64,000 nt of DNA from Floccularia luteovirens (Eukaryota; Basidiomycota; Agaricomycetes; Agaricales; Squamanitaceae). Position numbers and translations under genes: made by a program. Positions 23,120 through 34,955 of this stretch are shown in pieces. Within the stretch, counting starts at the first letter, position 1. Each line of letters opens with the position of its first letter. The stretch covers positions 1,798,001-1,862,000 of the forward strand of contig VSJF01000007.1 in NCBI GenBank assembly GCA_009739215.1, in the 5' to 3' direction. Below the pieces are notes generated by a model. It saw nothing but the letters and a program-made list of their open reading frames with translations, was not told the DNA's origin and made no database searches.

Positions 23120-25670
23120 TCACATTGCAGCAACCCCCGCAGTCTGCACGGAACAAGTGTTAGTACAAAAAAAATTAACAACGGGATTCAGTGCATCATA
23201 CTTACTTCGATCGGAAGTAGCATCATAAGCACAGCAGCAGCAACAAATAGAGTAGCAGAAACAAAGATAGAGCTAAGTGGCAAGGCAAACTCTCCATAAG
23301 TATGCGAAGCTAGTATGTTCGGTCATAGAGCGGGGAGAACATACCCGTTCGTTGCTCCACCCGACTTAGCTAAGCCAGTGGCGGTGGTTGTGGCAATTGA
23401 GATGACGGGCGAAAGAATACCTAAAACACGGTTAAAGCTACTTGCTAGTGCGTCTCCAGTTCCGCGATGGGGCGCAGGGAACACCTTTGCGGATAGTAAG
23501 AAAGCAGGTCAGTCGATTGGGGGAGGAACAGACCTCTGGCGTGTAGGCATACAATACACCATACATCTTTTCGTATCGTCAGAATGATAAACTTGTTGCC
23601 ATCATGATATACGTACAGCATTTCTAAAGCAAAGTTATTTCAATAGATGATTAGGGATAGCGAATTGACATACTGAGTAAGACCCGACGCACAGGAGAAC
23701 CCTAACACTGCGGCTTCATTCGTACTAGTAGTAAATAAAAAGAGAAATATTCCCGTCAGTAGAGTTGACACCGCCATGGTAAGCTTGCGTCCTCCAATGG
23801 CCCATGAGCCCTTAGAACTTTTACGCGTCCAATCGACAACTACGCAAGCGATCAAGGATCCGGGGATACCCATGGTTGAAATTATTGCGTAATTACGATA
23901 CGTTTCATTTACTCCGGTAGAACTTGAAGATACGTGGGTGCTCAGGTAAAGGGGAAGAAACGCATTAAAGAGTGGATACGCTAGTCCAAGGAAGCCTGCA
24001 TCATAAATGTTAGCATAAAGTAATTTTAAGAATCAACACAAAAGTTGCGTACCCCAAATCAAGATCGTGAGGGAGGTGTTTATGGCGAGCTTTCTCCCCG
24101 CAAATAGTGGTTTAACATGTGACCTGTAAAAAGTTCAGAAATAATCTAATGTTTTCCAATAAATCGCTCACAAAGATAGTTTAGAGAAAGACCTCTTAAT
24201 TAACTGGAAAATAGACCGTGGTGGGGAGGTGTCCCCCTCTTGAATTGCTTGAAAGTCTGCCAATGTCAGCTTGATAGTCCTACCATTTCGGCGTGCAAGG
24301 TGCTGCAGAACCTGCACTTTCAAATGAACACCCGGAATGAATGAAAGAATGATCATAATAGTCTCACATTTATGGCCTCCGCGTCACGGCCTTTGGCTAT
24401 CAAGTATTTGGAAGATTCTTGAAGATCAAATATCAAGAACCGGAAAATGAACATTATGAATGTGAGACTGCCACTTTGAAACGTAGCAAATGTGATTAGC
24501 TGCTAAACATTCTTCTGAAAGCAACCTGCCCTCACAGCGTAAAACTGCATAACAACACGCCAAGGCTTGAGACACTGATCATGAATATGAGAGAAATCTG
24601 CACTCACAAAGTATATCTCCAACCCATGTTGTCAGATTTGAGACACTCCCCGATAGGAATGGAAGGCATGCAAGAAAAGTGTCCTATGAAACCCCAAGCG
24701 ATCACTGACGCCACCAGCTGTCCTAAAGCCCACCATGCTGACAACAGTGTAAGCGTCCACTGTGAAAATGCTTAACCAGTGTGATGTTATACTATATCTT
24801 GGCATACCTGATGAGACAGTGGTATATGTTCAAGATACAAAGCACCTATTTGACATGTATGATTGGTCTGTTTTGCCAACAAATCCATCAGACAACGTAC
24901 CATCGACAGGCAAACTGTTCATAGATGCACCAATCAGACAACAAGATGATGAAAAATGAGATAGTACAGCTAACGCACTTTCCCCCTATGCCAAAGCTCA
25001 TACACCCTACAAAGGATGCTAGGGTAACAAAGTTTGGTGCACCTCCACATGCTATTCCAAAGACACCGGCTATAAATAGCGTAATCTGGCATATAAGTTG
25101 CATCAAAATTATTGTTGTTGATAAAAATCAAATATCTCTAAGCATACATTAAAGGAAAGCTTACGCCCCACAAGGTCGGCCATGACACCCCATGTTATTG
25201 CGCCGAGGATCAAGCCAACATACATCGCCAAGATGGTGAATTGGATGCGAACAGGGTTGAGCTCTTGTTGAACTTGGGGAAGAATTACCGCAACTCCCTG
25301 TAACCACATATCTATTGCTATTCTATTAGTCATGTTAGATGAAATGATGCGAATGTAACTTTACTGTCTGCCAACCATCCTAGCCCAGTCAACAGGAATA
25401 GTTGTATCTGGTAACGTCCGAAACCGATGCTTGCAACAGATAAGGACAAGGATAGCGAGAAAAATGAAAACACATACTCCTCTTGCAGACATTTATTTAC
25501 TGATAAAGCAAATGACTGAGTAGGATTAATGAGAAGCTGTCCATTTGGATCGCACCTAGGTTACATTTTAGTTCATATGGAGTCTCTGTTGTTTTCTCTG
25601 AGTTAGATTCTACCCCACCCAGGGACTGTGTAGACAAATTCTTGCTCTCCCACTTTGCAGAAGTTGCCAT
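23120..25670 (-). CDS. MFS transporter, sugar/SV2-like fungal group
   Basis: A many-exon gene reads through without a visible frame break, from ATG at 25670 to TGA at 23120-23122. Diagnostic stretches in order are CLQEDIGFGRYQIQLFLLTG with WLADNMWLQGVAVILPQ (helix 1), GLILGAITWGVMADLVGRK (MFS loop 2-3 motif), FIAGVFGIACGGAPNF, LPVDG, HIPLSHQWTLTLLSAWWALGQ, then a cytosolic loop, FLGLAYPLFNAFLPLYL and YGVLYAYTPEVFPAPHRGTGDA. It ends FVSATLFVAAAVLMMLLPIE plus ETAGVAAM. That is the usual 12-helix layout of about 500 residues. The substrate cannot be told from sequence. One small exon in the central loop (around 24530) is ambiguous. Divergent from the TBC gene. Confidence 0.85.
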
Positions 25671-26840
25671 GAGAGAAAGGGGGGGAAGGGTTTATTTTTT
25701 AGTGGAATTCAACTACGGCAGACTTTGATATATAGTGGCCGTGCTCCACAGGCATGCGTAGGTTAAGCATATGGGACATATATGCTTCTAATCCGTTTGG
25801 CATAAAGAGAGAACTCTTCTTTTCGATTGACAAGCACTCAAGCGCTTAGCGTGGGATTGGAGGATGCGATAAGCGCAACATGACCTAGTAAAAGCTTTCT
25901 GGAGTTGAGTCATCAATTGTGTGCGAGTTGGTGTCGGACGAACTACGTAGCTAGATTTTTATCAGAGAAAGAAGGAAGTGGTACTTTGTACAATGAGCAA
26001 GGATTGTCACACCTGATACAGTGTCACGCTACACCCAGCTGGTCCCAGCTGGTCCCCAATATTGCGCTTGATAATTAAAACGATCTTCTCGAGACCTCCG
26101 ATAACATAGATATTTCCTACAGTACTTACACTGGCGGCCTCAGGAGGCAAAATGTTCTAGAACACGCCATGTTAGCGCATCTCGGCTCATTCTGTGAAAA
26201 CTCTCGAAATGGCATAGTACAGACTCTTGACTGGCATGAAGACCCTGAGAGGGACATCTTTTAATCTCGTTGTGCAAGTAGTGCGTACGTCCTGAAAGTT
26301 GTCGTAGGGTCATCCTTTTGAGAGAGCGCTAAGCGCTATACCCCTGGCTTTGTTAGTCCAAAGCTTCTCCAGCTAAGCGACGGCGCGTGGAGGAATATGT
26401 GTGCAGTTGTTCATTCAGTGTGCTGCGTCGATTTGATGGCATGTTTTTAGTCATGCCAGATGATCAAATTTCAAAGCCGATACTTGGCGCAGTGGAAGGA
26501 GTTGTAAGTTAGACTTTAGTCACTTGAAGACCATTTCAACGAAATTAAATAGTATTAATAAATAAATAATAATAATAATGACTTAAGTTCTTATGAGTGG
26601 GGCCAACCGTTTGCTACTGAACAGCTCACACTACACAACGAATACACCCTTTGACTATTCTAGAGCTCACTCATCTACCGGTCCTGCACTGTGTTATTTC
26701 CATAGCAAGCGTTTTGGGCTGTTTCTTATCAATCCCCGTGCACGAGGCACGCTTCGAAATCAACGCTGGACGTCATTAATGAACTTCAGTCCCACCCGCA
26801 ACCAGAACCATGGTCTTTGGAGATAACGTCTAAATCAACC
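25671..26840. promoter_or_regulatory. divergent intergenic region between the MFS and TBC genes
   Basis: About 1.2 kb that must hold both promoters. The open frame at 26593-26826 has no family match and probably lies in the TBC 5' leader. A TAATAATAATAA run sits near 26560. No specific binding site is claimed. Confidence 0.4.
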
Positions 26841-29800
26841 ATGTCGTCTGCCCATCTGAAAACACCAGTACAATCACATCCGTTATCTCCAGAGGAGCAA
26901 TCAGCTGGTAGGAACCGTCGTATCCGTGGCTCCTCAAGCGCTGAACTACGACCAACAAACAATTATTTCGCATTGAAAGCTCAACTTGAACAAAACAGCC
27001 CTGATGCGCCGAACTGGGATGGTAGCGTCCGTGGATATACCAAAGTTGACAAGATAAGACCCCTCGACGCCAAGTCGAGTCATAAAGGGCCCTCGAATTC
27101 ATTGTCAGTAATCCAGGATAAACCTGCCAGGGCACCACCTCTTTTCGTAGTGAGCTCTCCTCAAGATCCTTTTCTACAACCCTCCCGTACTTCCGGTCGA
27201 AATCACCCAGAATTTATCGTTACCAGCGAATTCGACCCAGATGAAATTGGTCCCCTTACAACCGGAAAGGTTCTTGCGACAAAATGGCACGAATGCTCTG
27301 ATGAAGCAATTCAGAATGCCATATCTAGTGTTGGTGCTGCAGAATCTCCGGCAGATGTTGCGAATCATCCTTACCACACCACTTTACGAGTACTTTCTTC
27401 GGCATTACACAACTTATCGCGTGTCAGACTAGAATTAGAGGAGAGCAGACGACTTTTACAAGAGAAGGAAATCGCTAGAAGGGGTAGAGCGGAACAGTTA
27501 TTAAACGAGTTGCAGACATCGGAACAAGATGTTGCTAGACGCGTAATTAGATCGATATTCGCCGATGATGATGAGGGGCAACATCATGTTCGCAGAAAAC
27601 ATAGTGTCATGGTAAGTTGAAAATTTTCATTGTTGGTGATGTTGTCGGTTATTCATCATAATGACAGTCTCTCACGGAATCATTGTCCGAGGCTATTGGT
27701 GATGATGTTGTCCATCCAAGATCTTTTCCTGATCCAACACTACCATCTATGCAGGAAGAGACTAATGTTGGATTGGACTTGCCTCCAATCACAGTTACGG
27801 ATAGTCAGTCCACTGACGATGCTTCATTCGGGGCAGATGCACCGGAGGACGTTGAAGCCGCTTCTATTGATCAACACCTTGAGGGTGAACACACAGTCCC
27901 TCAGCACAAGCAGCGGTCGGAACGACCATCTATTGGTAATTGGATGGGAAACGTGGTGGGGTAAAGGTACATCCCGGAGCAGACCTCCTGTCGATGGTGT
28001 CAAAGACTCCTCCGCACCATCCCCCGACATTCCTCAACAAGTCCCTGTGCAAAAACCAGCAAGCAAACGTAGACCATCAAAGAGTGTTTTTGGAAACATG
28101 GGTATATCTATTCTGAACCCAATCGCGTCAACACCCAAGGCACATTCTATCATTACCCCAGATATCAATCCAGTTGCCGAATCTTCCCCTGATGCTGTTT
28201 CCATCAAGTCGGAGACAAGAAGCGTCACTCTCCCTTTCCCTTCTGGTTCCTCTGCTATATCATCACCAATACAGGCTGCCTTCATTCCTTCCTTGGCTGC
28301 CCCCCATCTTACAACACTAATAGAACCTCAAAGTCCACATCCTGGTTCTGCTGCTCAAATAGTTTCTATTTCTGAAGAACCACAAGTCATCATACAAGGG
28401 TCTTCTCTTCGTGCTATTGCAAACGCGACTCGTGTGATGACATCAGATCCAAGTAGCATTTTATCGGATCAAGGAAGCGAAACTGGACCTCTAGTTGCGA
28501 AACTCGCTCTTGAGCTCATAAAAAATGCTCGTGACGAAGGAATACAGTTCCGTGAACGTGCTAAAGAGAGACGGGAGAGATCTGATCCTACACCGGAGAC
28601 TGGAGACAACAAACCAGCTCTGGTGGCAACGCTAAGCCAGACGAATGGTCAAGACGCTGCTTCCACCCTTAGCAAAGCACTTAACTCGCAAGAGCATGTA
28701 CGAAAAGCTAAAACGCGTGTCGCTTCTATCATGCAAGTTGCACCACCTTTTGCGTCGCCGATATTTGGATCCTTCTTGACTCAACAATCACGTAAGCCTT
28801 CATCTGGAGCGGAAAAAGCAAGTAGCGCTCAAGATACCAGCTCTAATAACAACCCCATGCCAACCCAAGGCCCTGCCAAAAAATCTGCATCTGTCCCACT
28901 CGAATCAATAATACCGGCCACGGCGAAGCCTCCTACCCAATACCTTTCGCGCACTTACACCCCTCTCACTTCTCGAGATTTCAGATTTTCCATGCCTTTA
29001 CCGAATTCTGCGTCTCGATTCACAATTTATCACGACGATAAGAATCAACGTCCATTGACAGATCGTTATGGATTTATATACGATGTTTCGCAATACGACG
29101 TCCTCCTTCTCATCCGAGCCAAAGAATGTGGGAATACCGCACCAGCGTGTCTGACAGGCGTGAAGATCGCAGACAGAGAAGAGGATAACAGTTGGCCAGA
29201 TGAGGATAGTCAGGACAAGGAATTTATCGACATTGTCAAGGACTCTTGTCCATGCGATGGAGAATCTGATCCACCTAATATGAAGAGCAAAGACGAAAGT
29301 CAAGAATCTCTCCGAGATACCGATTCCCTTGCTGCAAGTATCAGGTCGCGTTCTTCTTCGAAAAGTGGGAAACGTGCATCAACGACTGGCTCTAGTGCAG
29401 TACCATCCACAGCGGTGACATCCACGACATCGGTTTTGTCTGTAAACTCTGATACTCCAAGGCATGCCTGTGCCAACACGGTGCGGAAACTCTTGGACAG
29501 GCTTACAGAGATACATGACGAAAACCAGACAGCACAGAGGAAAGAATGGGATGCGTTTGTGAAACAGAGAAGCAAGGTCAAGATGTTGAAAGGCAATAGC
29601 AACGCTGCACCGGTCAACATGGTGTCAGGTGCCGGAGGTGCCGCAGCGATTCTTGGTCTGGGAACTGCCTGCGAAGAAGAGGAACTCTCCCATAGTGAGG
29701 GGCTCATAGGTTTTGCACAACTTGGGTTCTCCGCAAACAAGGACGAACGGAGAGAGTTTGACAGGTTGGTGCGAAGTGGGATTCCGCTGGTGTACCGTGC

Positions 29801-30759
29801 GAAGGTCTGGCTCGAATGTAGTGGGGCGCTCGAAATGAAGGAGCCAGGATTGTTTCAAGACCTGCTTGCTGAGCCAGACGGTCCTGGTAGCGTGGTTGGC
29901 GAGATTGAGAAAGACGTTGGGAGAACGATGCCGCTTAATATATTCTTTGGTGGTGACGGTGCAGGTGTGGATAAGTTGAGGAGGGTTCTGGCTGCTTATA
30001 GCCGGTAAGTCTGATCTTCTTTTGTATACTAGACGCTTTCGTGACAACATGTTATATTCTGCAACAGGCGTAATCCAGCTGTTGGCTATTGTCAAGGAAT
30101 GAATCTTATCACTTCCACCCTACTACTTGTGCATGCAGATGAAGAAGAAGCATTTTGGATGTTGACAGCTATTGTTGAGCGCATTCTACCAGACGACTTT
30201 TTCTCGCCTTCATTACTCCCATCTCGAGCTTGCCCTCTTGTTCTTCTGGATTACGTCCAAGAGTACATCCCAAAGCTTCACGCTCACTTGACAGAGCTTG
30301 GTATTGATCTTGGCGCTATATGTTTCTCGTGGTTCCTCTCACTGTTTACAGATTGTCTGCCTGTAGAGGTACGTTAATCTACCTCTTTGATAACCCTTCC
30401 GTTTGATTCTAACTCACTACGTTCTAGACATTATTCAGGGTTTGGGATGTATTCCTTGTGAACGGTCTGGATGTCCTCTTCCGTGTGGCACTTGGAATTC
30501 TACGGAATAACGAACAGGAGTTGCTTCGCTGCGGGTCCATTCCCGCCGTATATGTAGCACTCGAGAACCTTCCAACCAGGATGTGGCAAGCTGACAAGTT
30601 ACTTCAGGTACATTTTCCCTCTTCTTGTCGTGATCTTATAATGCTAAATCGATACACTGCTGGTAGCTCGAAGCAGACCTCAGGCCACTACTTGCACACT
30701 CGGATATTGCACGCAGGAGAAAAGCACATGTGACTACTCTCAGTCAACTAGTTTCGTAG
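26841..30759 (+). CDS. TBC-domain Rab GTPase-activating protein
   Basis: Five exons (26841-27611, 27668-30004, 30068-30368, 30428-30607, 30667-30759) encode about 1226 residues. The first 800 or so are Ser/Pro-rich and disordered, with one short coiled segment (RVRLELEESRRLLQEKE). The catalytic TBC domain spans the last third: RSGIPLVYRAKVW, EIEKDVGRT (arginine finger), GYCQGMN (glutamine finger) and TLFRVWDVFLVNG. TBC proteins stimulate GTP hydrolysis on Rab GTPases in membrane traffic; the Rab partner is unknown. At 27953 an extra G splits the frame: SIGNWMGN is followed in the next frame by WWGKGTSRS. Exon 2 is 2337 nt, one too many for the phase-2 junction to exon 3, which independently supports a +1 error. 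Start chosen at the ATG at 26841. Confidence 0.87.
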
Positions 30760-31164
30760 CTAAAATCGAGTATTGAGTATTGAATATCTCATTCCTACTT
30801 TCTGTACTTTTGCATTGCAAGCATACTCATATTTAGAATCCCACATTACCTGTCGATTGCAATATACGTATTATATGTGCATTTTGTATATAAACACACA
30901 AAGGATTGTTGGCTGGCTGAATAAATAAATGCCATGAATCTAGGTCGTTTCCTCGTGAAATAGTTGCGACACCAGACATAGAAAAACAAAAATTGTGGGC
31001 TTTATGCAACATAGGTAGTGTTGATATCTCTAAAAGGGGGCAGGTTATTTTATCCACGAGTTGCACAAAATCGGCATGTTTATTATGGCCTATTATGTAG
31101 AAGCTACTGTAGTTTATAAAATACCGCAAGCACAAGACATTTAGCTGCTGGTAATACGACCTTG
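30760..31164. other. convergent 3' region of the TBC and lectin genes
   Basis: About 400 AT-rich bases with both 3' untranslated regions; nothing else recognised. Confidence 0.4.
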
Positions 31165-32920
31165 TTAATTCCTTGGTGCAGGTGTTGCACCGGGGAATTC
31201 AGGAGAATGCCGTTTTTCCATCCTCTTTGTATGTGAGCGTTTGCTGAGAGCGGGCGAAACGGTCACAGTTGGCATGGCTTGACAGTTAGACGAAGAAGGC
31301 GCGGGGTGGGGAGGAGGAGTGGGGCTGACACCTTGATACCAAGTACTGGTACCATACACTCCCATTGGAACCCTGTAGATGAGGATATGAGCGAATTGAG
31401 CTAATGAAAAGAGGAAACGAGTGACTTACGCGTCATCGCCTGCACAGTCTTCAAAGACGTCTTTTTCGTAGTTGGCTGGCATATTCTAGCAATAAAAAGT
31501 TTAGTTTCGTCAAGTAGATAATGATTGGTTGGTACGAACCCATTCACAGCCCATCAGGTCGTAGATGTGGTTGCATAAGCTGGTTGCCTTCGGCCCTATA
31601 CACGCACGGAAACAAAACTGGTTATCTGAAATAAAGCTTGTCCATTCGTGGTATTGTTGTGCAGCACCAAACGAGTTTCCATATACGAGACCTCCAACTG
31701 TGCAACAAGATTAACTATTATGATAGTCCCAAGATAAAGTAAATTAACATACTTGGGTTGCCTTTACCATCTGCGCCACGATTATCCAACTCTCCTCCTT
31801 GGTCTCCTGCTTTGATATTGATCTTGGTGAAATCACCAACGCCAGTGACTTGCACGTAATCTGGAGTTTGTACAAAGTGAACTCCTTTCAATGCACCATC
31901 CGGAATGGTGCGTGTTCCTCTGCCTGACTTGGTGCACCATGTAACCACTTCACGCTCGGTGTCACCAATGGTTCCAGGTGCGGCTAGGGAGTAAATTAGA
32001 ATATTTTTTTTTTCAGCCTTAACATGACAAGATACTTACGAGGAGCCCATAGACAAAAATCATTTGCGGAACTATAAAGTAGGACATTCTCAAAATGCAT
32101 AGCTAGCATATATAAATAGTGACTTACTTGATCCACGCAGTTTGACAATTCGATGATTGGCTAGATTCAGTGCCACAGGAATTGGTGCCAAATTGTCCTT
32201 CTTGAGATTGCTGTGGTAGATTGGAAGCAAGATAGCCTGTGTTCCAGATTTGGTTGTCGCTCTTGCTGCAACCCCAAATCTGGATCTGAGGTAATTAAGA
32301 CACTTTAGTACGAAATGTAGAAATTATTTAAAAAAAATTGATTCGCACTCTGTTTCCATCTGTCTGATCCCCATTGGTGAGATCTACACATTTTCCATGG
32401 TTCGTCCATGACAGATGATTATCGCTCTAGTATGTATGAAGAGAGAATGGTGAGATGGTATAACGGAATAAGAGTGAAAAACTTCATACGCTATAGAAAA
32501 ATTGTTGATTCACGCTGTCGGCGACGCAGGTCCACACTTGCAAAAGTACGCCGTCCACATTGACACCACCCATAATATCGAGGCACTTGTTACTAAAGAC
32601 CTTTACGCTTCCGCTGTTGAAAGTCCACTGTTGTCCTGCACTCCCTGTACATGCTTGAATGGTCACAGCAGCACCGTCCCGATCTTCAGTTGCAGTAAGG
32701 CATTTTCCTGTCGAAACATTGTCAATAACGGGCTTGCGTGGAAAAAGGGCAAGATATTGCACCATTATTGAGAGCTGGTTGAACGACGAGAGCTCCAAGG
32801 AATCTGGGAAGTTCCCCCACGTTAGTCGAGTCCCTTCAATAACACACAAAGTACGTACGGTGGAACTTGCGCGGACACAAGTGAGAGAAGACCTATACCA
32901 ATTAAAATTCGTACGGCCAT
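31165..32920 (-). CDS. secreted ricin-B-type lectin fused to a macrophage-activating-glycoprotein-like domain, copy 1
   Basis: Nine exons in phase (32920-32855, 32732-32490, 32426-32349, 32285-32128, 32071-32040, 31983-31753, 31697-31540, 31485-31430, 31372-31165) encode 409 residues. Residues 1-17 form a signal peptide (MAVRILIGIGLLSLVSA). A beta-trefoil lectin unit follows, with QxW-type repeats GKCLTA, GQQW, NKCLDI, QVWTC, GKCVDL and IQIWGC. From about residue 190 it resembles the mushroom macrophage-activating glycoprotein: WAPPAPGTIGDTE, RGTRTIPDGALKG, YVQVTGVGDFTKINIKAGD and HIYDLMGCEW. The tail is Pro/Ser-rich with several dibasic KR sites (possible Kex2 cleavage). Such proteins are extracellular and bind glycans; the ligand is unknown. 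Frame intact. Paralogues at 33530-34202 (broken) and 41585-43372. Confidence 0.85.
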
Positions 32921-33529
32921 GGGTTATTCTTCAAAGGAGTGTGAAGGATATACTAACAAGGTGTGATAATGTGGAGAGAACTAAGAGAGTCTTAGCTCTC
33001 GTTTTAATATTTTATACTCGCTTCGGCAACCAAGCTAGCAGCCTGATTAGCGTTAGGGGTTGCAGGTGGCCGAATAAGCAACTCGTACCATATTTGTTAG
33101 CTCGTCAAATCATTAGCGCGTATACCGAGACAACCTCCAGGAAGCGAACAATAGTGGCGCATTATGCTGACCATTTTGGTTGATGCATGCATATTCCACT
33201 GAGATTTTGACCAAGTCATTGGTGACTTACCCAATCGGACACGTGAATGACGTATTCCTTATCGTTTCTAACTATATCCTCACCTCCTTGCTCGGCCATT
33301 TTTGGGCTGAATCACTTTCGCTCCAGATTTCTTGCACCCTCTGTATTTTACTACGGAAGCATACATGCAGGCAAAATTTTCAAGGCCAGAGGACAACAGG
33401 AAGGCATCAAAATATAGAAAGAAAGAGGGAACAGATTCTGTGTTTTGCGTGACACCTAGAATCATTTTGCAATATATGAATACTATCAGCTATAGTCAGC
33501 ACACGAACATAAGAGACACACTTGAAACA
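32921..33529. other. intergenic between lectin copies 1 and 2
   Basis: Promoter side of copy 1 plus DNA where the 3' two thirds of copy 2 should be. No match to the missing exons was found here. Confidence 0.4.
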
Positions 33530-34202
33530 ACGGGGATTTCCCACATAAAAATGGTTGCCAGGTGTCGACGGCGTAGGGCAGTCCAGAACCCAAACATGAG
33601 GCAATGAAGGTTAGCACAAAATGTACTCGGAGTAACGTAATAAAATTCGGTGCGTACTCTATCTCCATCTTCCCGACTTCCAGTAACACACTTTCCATGA
33701 TTCGTCCATGCCAAATTATTATCGCTCTAGTACGATGAAGTACGATGACACAATGTACAAAGTAAGATTAAATGATGCACGGTGTTGGTAAATTGCTGAT
33801 TCAAGTTGTTGTTGGCGCAGGTCCACACTTGCAAAAATGTGCCCTCCGCGTTGACACCATCAGTAACATCGAGGCACTTAGTGCCAAAGATCTTTAAGCT
33901 TCCGCTATCAAGTTTCCACTGTTGTTCTGCACTTCCTGTGCATACTTGAGTGGTCACAGTGGCACCGTCCTCATCTGCAGTGGCAGTAAGACACTTTCCT
34001 GTCGAAATGTCAATCACCGGCTTTAATAGAAAACAGGAGAGTATCGCACCATTATTGAGATCTGACCGAATTGTTGGCTCGCGGAATCTGAGAAGTAAGT
34101 ATACCTTCATTAATCTTTGTCCGTTCAGTAGCACAGTACGTACGGTGTAAGTGCAGTCACGAGCGAGAGCAATCCCATACAGATCAGAATTCGTGCAGCC
34201 AT
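33530..34202 (-). pseudogene. truncated ricin-B lectin relic, copy 2 of the lectin/MAG family
   Basis: The ATG at 34202 opens a signal peptide like that of copy 1 (MAARILICMGLLSLVTA), followed by the lectin exon (STGKCLTATADEDGA, TGSAEQQWKL, TKCLDVTDG, LQVWTCANN) and a third exon (SDNNLAWTNHGKCV, then DGDR at a GTACGC donor). The next exon should begin after CCTCAG as in copy 1, but the sequence reads CCTCATG, so the acceptor is lost. The following VWVLDCP stretch soon departs from the family. The whole MAG-like half is absent. A short secreted lectin fragment could still be made, but decay is the simpler reading. Confidence 0.75.
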
Positions 34203-34955
34203 GGGTATTCTTATAAGGACTGTGGAGGATATTACTAACAAAAGAGTGACAAGTATGAGCTGAGGAGAGCCGAGAGAAACCTGGCGTTTTAATACTTCCA
34301 CAAGAATATAAATGATTTTTAAGTGCCCCTCGGAAGTCTATGTTTACGCCTCAGTTGTTCATTGTGCATCTGACGATCTCCGTTCATAGTAATAGTAGTT
34401 ATGTGGAAAATCTAACAGTCCGTGTTTTGAGTTGCGACCATGGATATTGTCTCATCTCATCTTGTAGTTATGTGAAACGATATGCACGGTAAGATCGGGC
34501 AGACATAGTCTAAAAAATAGGTATCGTTCCTGTGACAGTGCGAGGTAGCAACTCATCTTTACGATGAAATAACCTTATTTGTACCAAAGGCCGGACTATT
34601 CTCAGTAACCCAGAAATAGTTCGAATCTTATACCCCAACCACTTTGGGACTACAGGGTCCGTGCTATTTTGGGTAAACGGCCAGAAGGGGTCTGATAAAA
34701 AGAGACTAACCGGTGGCAAAAGAAATACTTGCTGACAATGAAACCGACGTCAAAACTAATATCGCACTGCATCAAGAAAACATAATAGGAGGTAAGACCA
34801 AGCTTAATAGCAGCAGTGTACATTAGCCCCTGGTGACGGATCTTTAAGTGGTTTATTTATGGAGTCATTGTCCCGGCAGAGTCATTGGAACACTACATAA
34901 ATTTGCAATTCTACCAACTGCCACAAAAAGTCCTGACTAACACTAGAATATCTGA
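34203..34955. other. intergenic, 750 bp
   Basis: No supportable gene; AT-rich. A 69-codon minus-strand open frame (34510-34719) has no family similarity. Confidence 0.35.

Noticed and set aside
26593..26826. Separate small gene upstream of the TBC gene
   Set aside because: No family similarity and it ends just before the TBC start; more likely leader sequence.
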